A stretch of 8,189 bases of DNA from DASXTS01 sp036505275 (GTDB lineage: Bacteria > Actinomycetota > Actinomycetes > Mycobacteriales > Pseudonocardiaceae). The notes below the pieces were generated by a model, which was given only the letters and a program-made list of their open reading frames with translations, made no database searches and was not told the origin of the DNA. The DNA lies in assembly GCA_036505275.1 (NCBI GenBank), contig DASXTS010000147.1, positions 1-8,189 on the forward strand, read 5' to 3'. Both the position numbers and the translations under genes were made by a program. Positions 1 to 4,649 of the stretch are shown one piece after another. Positions within the stretch are counted from its first letter, which is position 1; the number at the start of each line of letters is the position of its first letter.

Positions 1-255
1 GGTCCGCATCGAGGCGTCGCCGTCGGCGTTGAGCACCTCGACGTGCTCGCGCAGGTCCTGCCCGGCGCAGAAGGCCCGGCCGGCACCGGTGATCACCACC
101 GCCCGCACGGTCGGCTCACCGGCCGCCCAGCGCAGCTCGGCGAGCAGGGTCTCCTTGAGTTCGACGGTCAACGAGTTGTACGCATCGGGCCGGTTGAGGG
201 TCAGCATCCGGACACCGTCGGCGTCGTCGACGAGCAGCACAGGTTGATCGGGCAC
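1..255 (-). CDS. Enoyl-CoA hydratase/isomerase family protein, N-terminal part (gene runs off the window start)
   Basis: The minus strand encodes 85 residues from a GTG at 255 down to the window edge with no stop. The N-terminus has the crotonase-fold pattern: a short first strand, then LTLNRPDAYNSL (about residues 22-33), a helix, VRAVVITGAG, and the oxyanion-hole segment GRAFCAGQDL (about 59-68). In this family the backbone around that segment stabilises the thioester enolate, and members hydrate or isomerise acyl-CoA in fatty-acid or aromatic-acid degradation. The catalytic acids lie beyond the window, so substrate and reaction cannot be assigned. The start is chosen because family homology begins right after it; a GGAAG lies 10 bases upstream, only a moderate ribosome site. 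An in-frame GTG at 379 would add a 41-residue extension without family character, so I reject it. The gene diverges from the DUF3117 gene. The family call is secure, the exact role unknown. Confidence 0.88.
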   Translation of the reverse strand, partial: MPDQPVLLVDDADGVRMLTLNRPDAYNSLTVELKETLLAELRWAAGEPTVRAVVITGAGRAFCAGQDLREHVEVLNADGDASMRT

Positions 256-317
256 AGCGTCGAGTCTTCCAGCGCTGCGGGATGTCGACCAGCCCGGCGC
301 GGGCGCGCGGTGAAATG

Positions 318-329
318 ATCGGTTCCGAT
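318..329. promoter_or_regulatory. Palindrome overlapping a possible -10 box in the divergent intergenic region
   Basis: Bases 318-329 read ATCGG-TT-CCGAT, a perfect 5+5 inverted repeat. Its last base is the first base of TATCCT (329-334), a TANNNT-type -10 candidate pointing toward the DUF3117 gene. The remaining intergenic sequence (256-431) shows no convincing -35 box. The palindrome could be an operator, but short palindromes are common in GC-rich DNA, so this is a weak call. Confidence 0.25.
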
Positions 330-431
330 ATCCTGCTGCCTGCGGATGCGCGAGAATGGGCACGTCACGTAGGTGCTCAGCCTCGGCCAGGCGATGGGCA
401 CCGGCGGTGAGACCAGCGGAGGGAGCACGCT

Positions 432-599
432 ATGGCGGCCATGAAGCCCCGGACCGGTGACGGTCCCCTCGAGGTGACCAAGGAGGGCCGCGGCATCGTG
501 ATGCGCGTCCCGCTCGAGGGTGGGGGGCGCCTCGTCGTCGAGATGTCGGCGGATGAAGCCAACGAGCTCGGTGATGCGCTGAAGGCCGTAGCACATTGA
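432..599 (+). CDS. DUF3117 family small conserved actinobacterial protein
   Basis: A 55-residue protein starts at the ATG at 432 behind a strong ribosome site (GGAGGGAG at about 418-425, 7 bases of spacing). The sequence opens MAAMKPRTGDGPLEVTKEGR and continues with a short beta-rich stretch (GIVMRVPLEGGGRLVVEMS) and a C-terminal helix (ADEANELGDALKAVA). I recognise this as the DUF3117 family, an almost universal small protein of actinobacteria (Rv1211-like in M. tuberculosis). Full length for the family is about 55 residues, so it is intact. No function is established that I can cite. No signal peptide or membrane segment is visible, so it is probably cytoplasmic. It stands alone, diverging from the hydratase gene and followed by a strong terminator-like hairpin, so it is probably monocistronic. 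Confidence 0.9.
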   Translation: MAAMKPRTGDGPLEVTKEGRGIVMRVPLEGGGRLVVEMSADEANELGDALKAVAH

Positions 600-643
600 T
601 CCGGCTGGGGGCCGTGACGGCCCTGCGCACAATCGGCAAGGAT

Positions 644-674
644 GGCCCCGGTCCTGGTTCGCCAGACCGGGGCC
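644..674 (+). terminator. Strong hairpin downstream of the DUF3117 gene
   Basis: GGCCCCGGTC (644-653) pairs perfectly with GACCGGGGCC (665-674). After a single bulged C at 654, TGG (655-657) pairs with CCA (662-664), closing a TTCG tetraloop (658-661). This gives 13 base pairs, almost all GC. The tail is GTCGTCTTTGG, with only a short T run, as is usual in high-GC actinobacteria. It lies 45 bases after the DUF3117 stop and ahead of the aminopeptidase start, fitting an intrinsic terminator separating the two units. A smaller hairpin (GGGCC/GGCCC) lies upstream at 609-623. Confidence 0.7.
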
Positions 675-690
675 GTCGTCTTTGGTGTCG

Positions 691-696
691 GGAGGA
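691..696 (+). promoter_or_regulatory. Ribosome binding site that fixes the aminopeptidase start at GTG 706
   Basis: GGAGGA at 691-696 sits 9 bases before the GTG at 706. The longer in-frame starts TTG 682 and GTG 685 lie upstream of or inside this site and have no ribosome site of their own, because the sequence before them is the terminator hairpin. Confidence 0.7.
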
Positions 697-705
697 CATG
701 GGTCC

Positions 706-2337
706 GTGGCCGCACTTGCGCCGCCCACCGCGCTCGTCGACGTCGAACTTGGTGCCGAGCCGCGGCGCGGCGTGCCGCTAGCCGTCACAGTCCGCAATGC
801 CGAGCCGGACGTCGCGGATACCGGCGAGCATGGTGCCGGGGACGCCGCCGGAGACTGCGGTGACGACGGCGCCGAGCGTGAGCGAGCGGAGCCGGTGCTC
901 GGCCCGCATGCCGACCGCATCGGAGTGGACGCCACCTGGCTCACGGCCGCCGGCATGACCGGTGCCACCGGCAAGGTGCACGACGTCGCGCTGCCCGGCT
1001 CGCGGCCCGCGGTGGGCTGGGTGCTGGGACTCGGCGACAGCACCGAGCGGGACTACCGCCGGGCCGGTGCCGCGCTGATCAAGGCTGCAGACGGCAGGGC
1101 GGCCGCGGACGGCAAGGAAGGCCGCCGCCCGGCCCGGTCGCTGCAGGTCGCACTGCCCGCCGAGGTGTCGGCCGAGCAGGTGGCCGCATTCACGCTCGGC
1201 GCGGTGCTCGCCAGCTACGACTTCCGGGTCACCGCGCAGGACCGACCGCCGCTCACCCGCACCGTCACCCTGCTCGGGCCGGCCGAACTGGAGCCGGCTG
1301 TGCGGCGCGCGCTCGTGTTGGCCAGGGCCACCGCGCTGACCCGGGACCTGGCCAACATGCCGAGCAACACCAAGGACCCGGCGTGGCTGGCCGGTACGGC
1401 CGCGCGGCTCGCCGCCGCCGTGCCTGGCCTGACCGCTCGGGTTCGCGACGTGCCGTGGCTGCGCGCACGCGGGTTCGGCGGCGTGCTCGCCGTGGGCGGT
1501 GGCTCGGCCAGGCCACCCCGGCTGCTGGAGCTCAGCTGGCGCCCGCGGGGCAGCGCGGTGGGACCGCACCTGGCTCTCGTCGGCAAGGGCATCACGTTCG
1601 ACACCGGCGGCATCTCGATCAAGCCGGCGCTCAACATGCATGTGATGCGCACCGACATGGCCGGTGGCGGCGCGGTGATCGCCGCGCTGATCGCCATTGC
1701 GCAGCTTCGGCTGCCGCTGCGGGTCACCGGCCTGGTGCCGATGGCCGAGAACCACGTCTCCGGCTCCGCCTACCGGCCGGGCGACGTCGTGCGGCATGTC
1801 GACGGCCGCACCACCGCCGTCACCAACACCGATGCCGAGGGCCGCATCGTGCTCGCCGACGGCCTCGGATACGCGGTCCGGACGCTGCGCCCCGACCTGA
1901 TCGTCGACGTGGCGACCCTGACCGGCGCAATGCGGATCGCGCTCGGCTGGCGCACCGGGGGTTTCTTCGCCACCGACGACGAGCTCGCCGAGCGGCTGAT
2001 GGCCGCCGGGGAACGGGCCGGCGAGGCCTGGTGGCGCATGCCGCTCGGCTTCGACATGGTCGAGCTGGACACCGGCTACGCCGAGAAGGTGCACTCCGCG
2101 CGGGCCGACGTCGAGCAGTGCCCGGTCGGCCCGGGCGCTATCGCCGCGGCCCTGTTCCTGCGCGAGTTCACCGGCGGCGTGCCGTGGGCGCACCTGGACG
2201 TCGCCGGCGCGGCCCGCTCCGAGAAGGCCTACGACGACGTCACGGTCGGTGCCACCGGCTTCGCCGCCCGTACGCTCGTCGAGCTGGCCAGCTCGGTGGC
2301 CGGTAGCACCCCCCCGCGTACGCCGGCCCGGTCATAG
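706..2337 (+). CDS. Leucyl aminopeptidase, M17 family (PepA-like)
   Basis: The 543-residue protein has the two-domain M17 layout: a variable N-terminal domain (about 1-200) and a C-terminal catalytic domain. All residues of the two-metal site and catalysis are present with the same spacing as in E. coli PepA: K294, D299, K306, D317, D376, E378 and R380, in the motifs VGKGITFDTGG, SIKP, RTDMAGG and NTDAEGRIVLADGL. The family removes N-terminal residues, often leucine, from peptides in the cytoplasm, usually as a hexamer. No signal peptide is visible. It is somewhat longer than E. coli PepA (503). The extra length is N-terminal and includes an acidic, Gly/Ala-rich stretch at about residues 38-62 with no apparent family counterpart. 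It lies 38 bases ahead of glgC, with which it has no obvious pathway link. Many actinobacteria carry a second M17 enzyme elsewhere, so this may be a paralogue; I therefore give no symbol. Confidence 0.93.
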   Translation: MAALAPPTALVDVELGAEPRRGVPLAVTVRNAEPDVADTGEHGAGDAAGDCGDDGAERERAEPVLGPHADRIGVDATWLTAAGMTGATGKVHDVALPGSRPAVGWVLGLGDSTERDYRRAGAALIKAADGRAAADGKEGRRPARSLQVALPAEVSAEQVAAFTLGAVLASYDFRVTAQDRPPLTRTVTLLGPAELEPAVRRALVLARATALTRDLANMPSNTKDPAWLAGTAARLAAAVPGLTARVRDVPWLRARGFGGVLAVGGGSARPPRLLELSWRPRGSAVGPHLALVGKGITFDTGGISIKPALNMHVMRTDMAGGGAVIAALIAIAQLRLPLRVTGLVPMAENHVSGSAYRPGDVVRHVDGRTTAVTNTDAEGRIVLADGLGYAVRTLRPDLIVDVATLTGAMRIALGWRTGGFFATDDELAERLMAAGERAGEAWWRMPLGFDMVELDTGYAEKVHSARADVEQCPVGPGAIAAALFLREFTGGVPWAHLDVAGAARSEKAYDDVTVGATGFAARTLVELASSVAGSTPPRTPARS

Positions 2338-2361
2338 CTGGCCCGGGCCCTTGTGCCCGAT

Positions 2362-2375
2362 TAGGGTCAAAGATC
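2362..2375 (+). promoter_or_regulatory. Putative leaderless promoter of glgC
   Basis: TAGGGT at 2362-2367 fits the actinobacterial -10 pattern TANNNT and ends 8 bases before the GTG start at 2376, which places the transcription start at or next to the start codon. No Shine-Dalgarno sequence precedes the GTG; the intervening bases are CAAAGATC. This is the arrangement expected for a leaderless mRNA. No clear -35 box is visible. Just upstream, GGCCCGGGCC (2340-2349) is a perfect 10-bp palindrome directly after the aminopeptidase stop. Confidence 0.45.
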
Positions 2376-3614
2376 GTGGAGTCGGTGTTCGGGCGGGTGC
2401 ACGGTCAGCCCAACGTGCTCGGCATCGTGCTGGCCGGCGGCGAGGGCAAGCGACTGTGGCCACTGACCGCCGACCGGGCCAAGCCCGCCGTGCCGTTCGG
2501 CGGCAACTACCGGCTGATCGACTTCGTGCTGTCCAATCTGGTCAACGCCGGCTACCACCGGCTGTGCGTGCTCACCCAGTACAAGTCGCACTCCCTGGAC
2601 CGGCACATCTCCACGACCTGGCGGCTGTCCTCGGTGCTCGGCCAGTACATCACGCCGGTGCCGGCCCAGCAGCGGCTCGGCCCGCGCTGGTACACCGGCA
2701 GCGCGGACGCCATCTACCAGTCGCTGAACCTGGTGTACGACGAGCGGCCGGACTACATCGTCGTGTTCGGCGCCGACCACGTGTACCGCATGGATCCGTC
2801 CCAGATGGTCGGCCAACACGTGACCAGCGGCGCCGGCGCCACGGTGGCCGGGATCAGGGTGCCCCGGTCCGCGGCGAGCTCGTTCGGCTGCATCGAGGCC
2901 GACGTCGCTGGGCAGATCGTCCGCTTCCTGGAGAAGCCGCTCGACCCGCCGGGCACACCGGACGACCCCGACGTGGCCTTCGCCTCGATGGGCAACTACG
3001 TCTTCTCCGCCGAGGTGCTGCTGGACGCGCTGGCCGCCGACGCCCGCAACTCCAACTCCGACCACGATATGGGCGGCGACATCATCCCCATGCTGGTCGA
3101 CCGCGGCGAGGCCGCCGTGTACGACTTCGCGGACAACATGGTGCCGGGGGCCACCGAACGCGACCGCGGTTACTGGCGCGACGTCGGGACGCTGGACGCC
3201 TACTACGACGCCCACGCCGACCTGGTGTCCATCCACCCGATCTTCAACCTGTACAACCGGCTGTGGCCGATCCGTACCGAGACGCCGCCGCTGCCGCCGG
3301 CCAAGTTCGTGAACGGTGGCACCGCGCAGGACTCGATCGTGGGTCTCGGGTCGATCATCTCCGGATCCACCGTGACCAGCTCGGTGATCAGCGCCGATGT
3401 CCAGATCGAGGCCGGTGCCGAGGTCTTCGGCAGCGTCCTGCTGCCCGGCGTCCGGATCGGCAAGGGCGCCATCGTGCGCCGTGCCATCCTCGACAAGAAC
3501 GTGATCGTGCCCGACGGCGCCCAACTCGGCGTCGACCTCGACGAGGACCGGCGACGCTACACCGTCAGCGCCGAGGGCGTCGTCGTCCTCGGCAAGGGCG
3601 CCCGCGCCGAGTAA
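2376..3614 (+). CDS. glgC: Glucose-1-phosphate adenylyltransferase (ADP-glucose pyrophosphorylase)
   Basis: The enzyme makes ADP-glucose and pyrophosphate from ATP and glucose-1-phosphate, the committed step of bacterial glycogen/alpha-glucan synthesis, in the cytoplasm. The 412-residue protein shows the nucleotide-binding loop LAGGEGKRLWPLT (19-31), substrate-site features TGSADAIYQ (107-115), the FGADHVYRMD motif whose D134 matches the catalytic Asp of E. coli GlgC, FLEKP with K187 matching the glucose-1-phosphate Lys, and YWRDVGT. The last ~100 residues form hexapeptide-like beta-helix repeats (VGLGSIISGS, AEVFGSVLLPGVRIGKGAIV). Length and sequence closely match mycobacterial GlgC (Rv1213). 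The GTG at 2376 is chosen because a -10-like box lies 8 bases upstream. Two later in-frame GTGs (2385, 2397) exist, so the first 8 residues are uncertain. The glgA gene, divergent from glgC in M. tuberculosis, is not in this window. The 22-bp repeat array begins about 16 bases after the stop. Confidence 0.96.
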   Translation: MESVFGRVHGQPNVLGIVLAGGEGKRLWPLTADRAKPAVPFGGNYRLIDFVLSNLVNAGYHRLCVLTQYKSHSLDRHISTTWRLSSVLGQYITPVPAQQRLGPRWYTGSADAIYQSLNLVYDERPDYIVVFGADHVYRMDPSQMVGQHVTSGAGATVAGIRVPRSAASSFGCIEADVAGQIVRFLEKPLDPPGTPDDPDVAFASMGNYVFSAEVLLDALAADARNSNSDHDMGGDIIPMLVDRGEAAVYDFADNMVPGATERDRGYWRDVGTLDAYYDAHADLVSIHPIFNLYNRLWPIRTETPPLPPAKFVNGGTAQDSIVGLGSIISGSTVTSSVISADVQIEAGAEVFGSVLLPGVRIGKGAIVRRAILDKNVIVPDGAQLGVDLDEDRRRYTVSAEGVVVLGKGARAE

Positions 3615-3626
3615 CCCGTCACCTCC

Positions 3627-3642
3627 CCGGCGTGTTCGCCGG
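3627..3642 (+). terminator. Hairpin at the start of the first repeat array, after glgC
   Basis: CCGGCG (3627-3632) and CGCCGG (3637-3642) form a perfect 6-bp stem with a TGTT loop, 12 bases after the glgC stop. It uses the first repeat copy plus upstream bases; in later copies the stem shrinks to 3 bp (GCG/CGC). There is no T tract. A contribution to glgC termination is possible. Confidence 0.35.
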
Positions 3643-3718
3643 TTGGGTCGCGCGTGTTCGCCGGTTGGGTCGCGCGTGTTCGCCGGTTGGGTCGAGCGTG
3701 TTGGGCGGTTGGGACCAT
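3631..3718 (+). repeat. Tandem array of a 22-bp repeat, copy 1 (four units)
   Basis: Units start at 3631, 3653, 3675 and 3697, exactly 22 bases apart. The unit is the 17-base core CGTGTTCGCCGGTTGGG followed by TCGCG. Units 1 and 2 are identical, unit 3 has one change (TCGAG ending), and unit 4 is diverged, reading CGTGTTGGGCGGTTGGG before the pattern fades. There are no spacers, so this is a plain head-to-tail tandem repeat. It fills the start of the interval between convergent glgC and the methyltransferase gene. The same array, including a similar variant fourth unit, recurs at 7681. Confidence 0.95.
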
Positions 3719-3723
3719 CCGCG

Positions 3724-3745
3724 GGCACCGCACCGGTGTTGTGCC
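3724..3745. terminator. Imperfect hairpin between convergent genes
   Basis: GGCAC (3724-3728) pairs with GTGCC (3741-3745). After one C/T mismatch come a G-U pair and the pairs C-G and A-T, leaving a CCGG loop. It lies between the convergent glgC and methyltransferase genes, where a bidirectional terminator is expected. No T tract is present, so the call is tentative. Confidence 0.3.
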
Positions 3746-3770
3746 GAAATGCCCGACTCAGGTGTACGAA

Positions 3771-3786
3771 CGCGCGGACACGCGCG
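3771..3786 (-). terminator. Perfect GC hairpin just after the methyltransferase stop
   Basis: CGCGCG (3771-3776) and CGCGCG (3781-3786) flank a GACA loop. The structure starts 3 bases past the stop codon of the minus-strand methyltransferase (3790-3792). Its position and 6 GC pairs fit termination of that gene, although no T tract follows on the minus strand. Confidence 0.45.
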
Positions 3787-3789
3787 AGA

Positions 3790-4443
3790 TCAGGAGGTGA
3801 GGGCGGCGACCAGAAGGCCGTCGCCGACGGGCAGGATGACCGGGGCGAGGCGGTCGTCGTCGCGCACGGCGCGGGCCACGTCGCGCAGGGCCGAGGTGTC
3901 CTGGTCGCGCTGGGCGGGGTCGGTGACCCGGCCGCCCCACAGCACGTTGTCGAAGGCGATCACGCCGCCCGGCCGCAGCAGCCTCACGCCCTGGTCCAGG
4001 TATCGGCCGTACTCGGACTTGGCGGCGTCCACGAAGACCAGGTCGTAACCACCGTCGGTGAGCCGCGGCAGCACGTCGAGCGCCTGACCCATGATCAGCC
4101 GGTATCGGCCGGCCGAGAAGCCGGCTTCGGTGAATGCCCGCTTGGCGGCCCGCTGGTGCTCCGGCTCGACGTCGATCGAGGTCAGCACGCCGTCCGGCGC
4201 CATGCCGCGGAGCAGCCACAGCCCACTCACCCCGGCTCCGGTTCCGACCTCGACGACGGCGCGCGCCCGCAGACAGGCCGCGATGAACCGCAGTGCCGCC
4301 CCGCCGGCCACCCCGATGGGCGCGCAGCCCAGTTCGACGCCGCGAGCCCTGGCCGAGGCCAGCACGTCGTCCTCGGTCAGGTAACCCTCGACGTAGTCCC
4401 GCAGGGTGCTCGCGCCAGCGGGCGAGCCGGTGGGCAACGTCAC
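3790..4443 (-). CDS. SAM-dependent O-methyltransferase, class I (Rv1220c-like)
   Basis: The 217-residue protein matches the cation-dependent O-methyltransferase family (caffeoyl-CoA/catechol type) throughout. The SAM-binding motif I is VVEVGTGAGVSGLWLL (63-78), the ribose-binding acidic region is SIDVEPEH (89-96), and YDLVFVDAAKSEY (133-145) with D139 plus FDNVLWGGRV (164-173) with D165 and N166 supply the metal-ligand set of the family. The protein looks cytoplasmic and the methyl acceptor is unknown. It lies next to and divergent from sigE, as Rv1220c does in M. tuberculosis, so the linkage is conserved although no mechanistic tie to SigE is established to my knowledge. The GTG at 4443 lacks a Shine-Dalgarno sequence. 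Six bases upstream lies TAGCCT, a -10-like box, suggesting a leaderless transcript. The C-terminus ends a few bases from a hairpin. Length is normal for the family. Confidence 0.9.
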   Translation of the reverse strand: MTLPTGSPAGASTLRDYVEGYLTEDDVLASARARGVELGCAPIGVAGGAALRFIAACLRARAVVEVGTGAGVSGLWLLRGMAPDGVLTSIDVEPEHQRAAKRAFTEAGFSAGRYRLIMGQALDVLPRLTDGGYDLVFVDAAKSEYGRYLDQGVRLLRPGGVIAFDNVLWGGRVTDPAQRDQDTSALRDVARAVRDDDRLAPVILPVGDGLLVAALTS

Positions 4444-4449
4444 GCGAGC

Positions 4450-4455
4450 AGGCTA
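4450..4455 (-). promoter_or_regulatory. Putative -10 box for a leaderless methyltransferase transcript
   Basis: On the minus strand TAGCCT (4455 down to 4450) matches TANNNT and is separated from the GTG start at 4443 by 6 bases (GCTCGC). No ribosome binding site precedes the GTG. The geometry resembles that seen before glgC. Confidence 0.4.
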
Positions 4456-4506
4456 CCCAGCGACCACCGGCAGCCAAGGTCAGCGCGCCGGATGAAGGTC
4501 CAGGGA

Positions 4507-4536
4507 TTCTCAGGCTGTTATCAGGTGGCTCTCACC
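4507..4536 (+). promoter_or_regulatory. 11-bp-phased direct repeats upstream of sigE, possible response-regulator site
   Basis: TTCTCAGG (4507-4514) recurs as TTATCAGG (4518-4525), 7 of 8 bases identical, exactly 11 bases on. A weaker third copy, CTCTCACC (4529-4536), follows after another 11 bases. Direct repeats about one helical turn apart are typical of OmpR/PhoB-family response-regulator sites. In mycobacteria sigE is activated by the MprAB two-component system, whose MprA site consists of two loosely conserved 8-bp direct repeats. An MprA-like activator is therefore plausible but not shown. Confidence 0.4.
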
Positions 4537-4573
4537 ATCGTCATATCCGTGACCGTCAGCGTTTCTGGCAAGC

Positions 4574-4600
4574 GGGAACAACGCCGCCGCTGGCGGCGTT
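4574..4600 (+). promoter_or_regulatory. ECF sigma-type (SigE/SigH-like) promoter of sigE
   Basis: GGGAAC at 4574-4579 and CGTT at 4597-4600 are separated by 17 bases, matching the GGAAC/CGTT pattern of actinobacterial SigE and SigH promoters. The predicted transcription start is near 4607, giving a leader of about 43 bases that contains the AGGAGGT ribosome site (4630-4636). This supports autoregulation of sigE, or control by a SigH-like factor. A small hairpin (GGGCG 4612-4616, CGCCC 4622-4626) would lie at the very 5' end of this mRNA. Confidence 0.7.
4580..4600. repeat. Perfect inverted repeat filling the spacer and -10 of the sigE promoter
   Basis: AACGCCGCC (4580-4588), loop GCT, and GGCGGCGTT (4592-4600) form a 9+9 perfect palindrome. 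It begins directly after the -35 element and ends on the last base of the -10 element. It could be an operator, a cruciform, or a constraint of the promoter itself. The facts of symmetry are certain; a function is not. Confidence 0.6.
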
Positions 4601-4649
4601 TGGCGACGTGAGGGCGTGAACCGCCCGGCAGGAGGTATCCATCCGCTCG

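Noticed and set aside
682..705. Upstream TTG/GTG starts for the aminopeptidase
   Set aside because: The ribosome site GGAGGA lies at 691-696, so initiation must be downstream, at GTG 706.
201..1043. Minus-strand frame spanning the hydratase start, DUF3117 and the aminopeptidase N-terminus
   Set aside because: It is out of frame with the crotonase-family reading (1-255) and crosses DUF3117 and the terminator hairpin in antisense; no motifs.
778..2193. Long open frame on the minus strand opposite the aminopeptidase (471 codons)
   Set aside because: It is antisense to a gene with complete M17 motifs. Its translation is Gly/Ala/Arg/His-rich with no family motif, the usual by-product of GC-rich third positions.
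3631..3718. Repeat array as a CRISPR
   Set aside because: Units abut with no spacers and the period is 22 bases; there are no cas genes.
3631..3718. Repeat array as a G-quadruplex former
   Set aside because: The GG/GGG runs are separated by about 15 bases within each unit, too far for a convincing compact quadruplex.
2367..3728. Long open frame on the minus strand opposite glgC (453 codons)
   Set aside because: The glgC reading is certain. The antisense protein is low-complexity, and its N-terminal part is merely the translated 22-bp repeat.
2249..4048. 599-codon open frame on the plus strand overlapping glgC and the methyltransferase
   Set aside because: It runs in a different frame through glgC and then antisense to the methyltransferase; the composition is Arg/Ala/Pro-rich without motifs.
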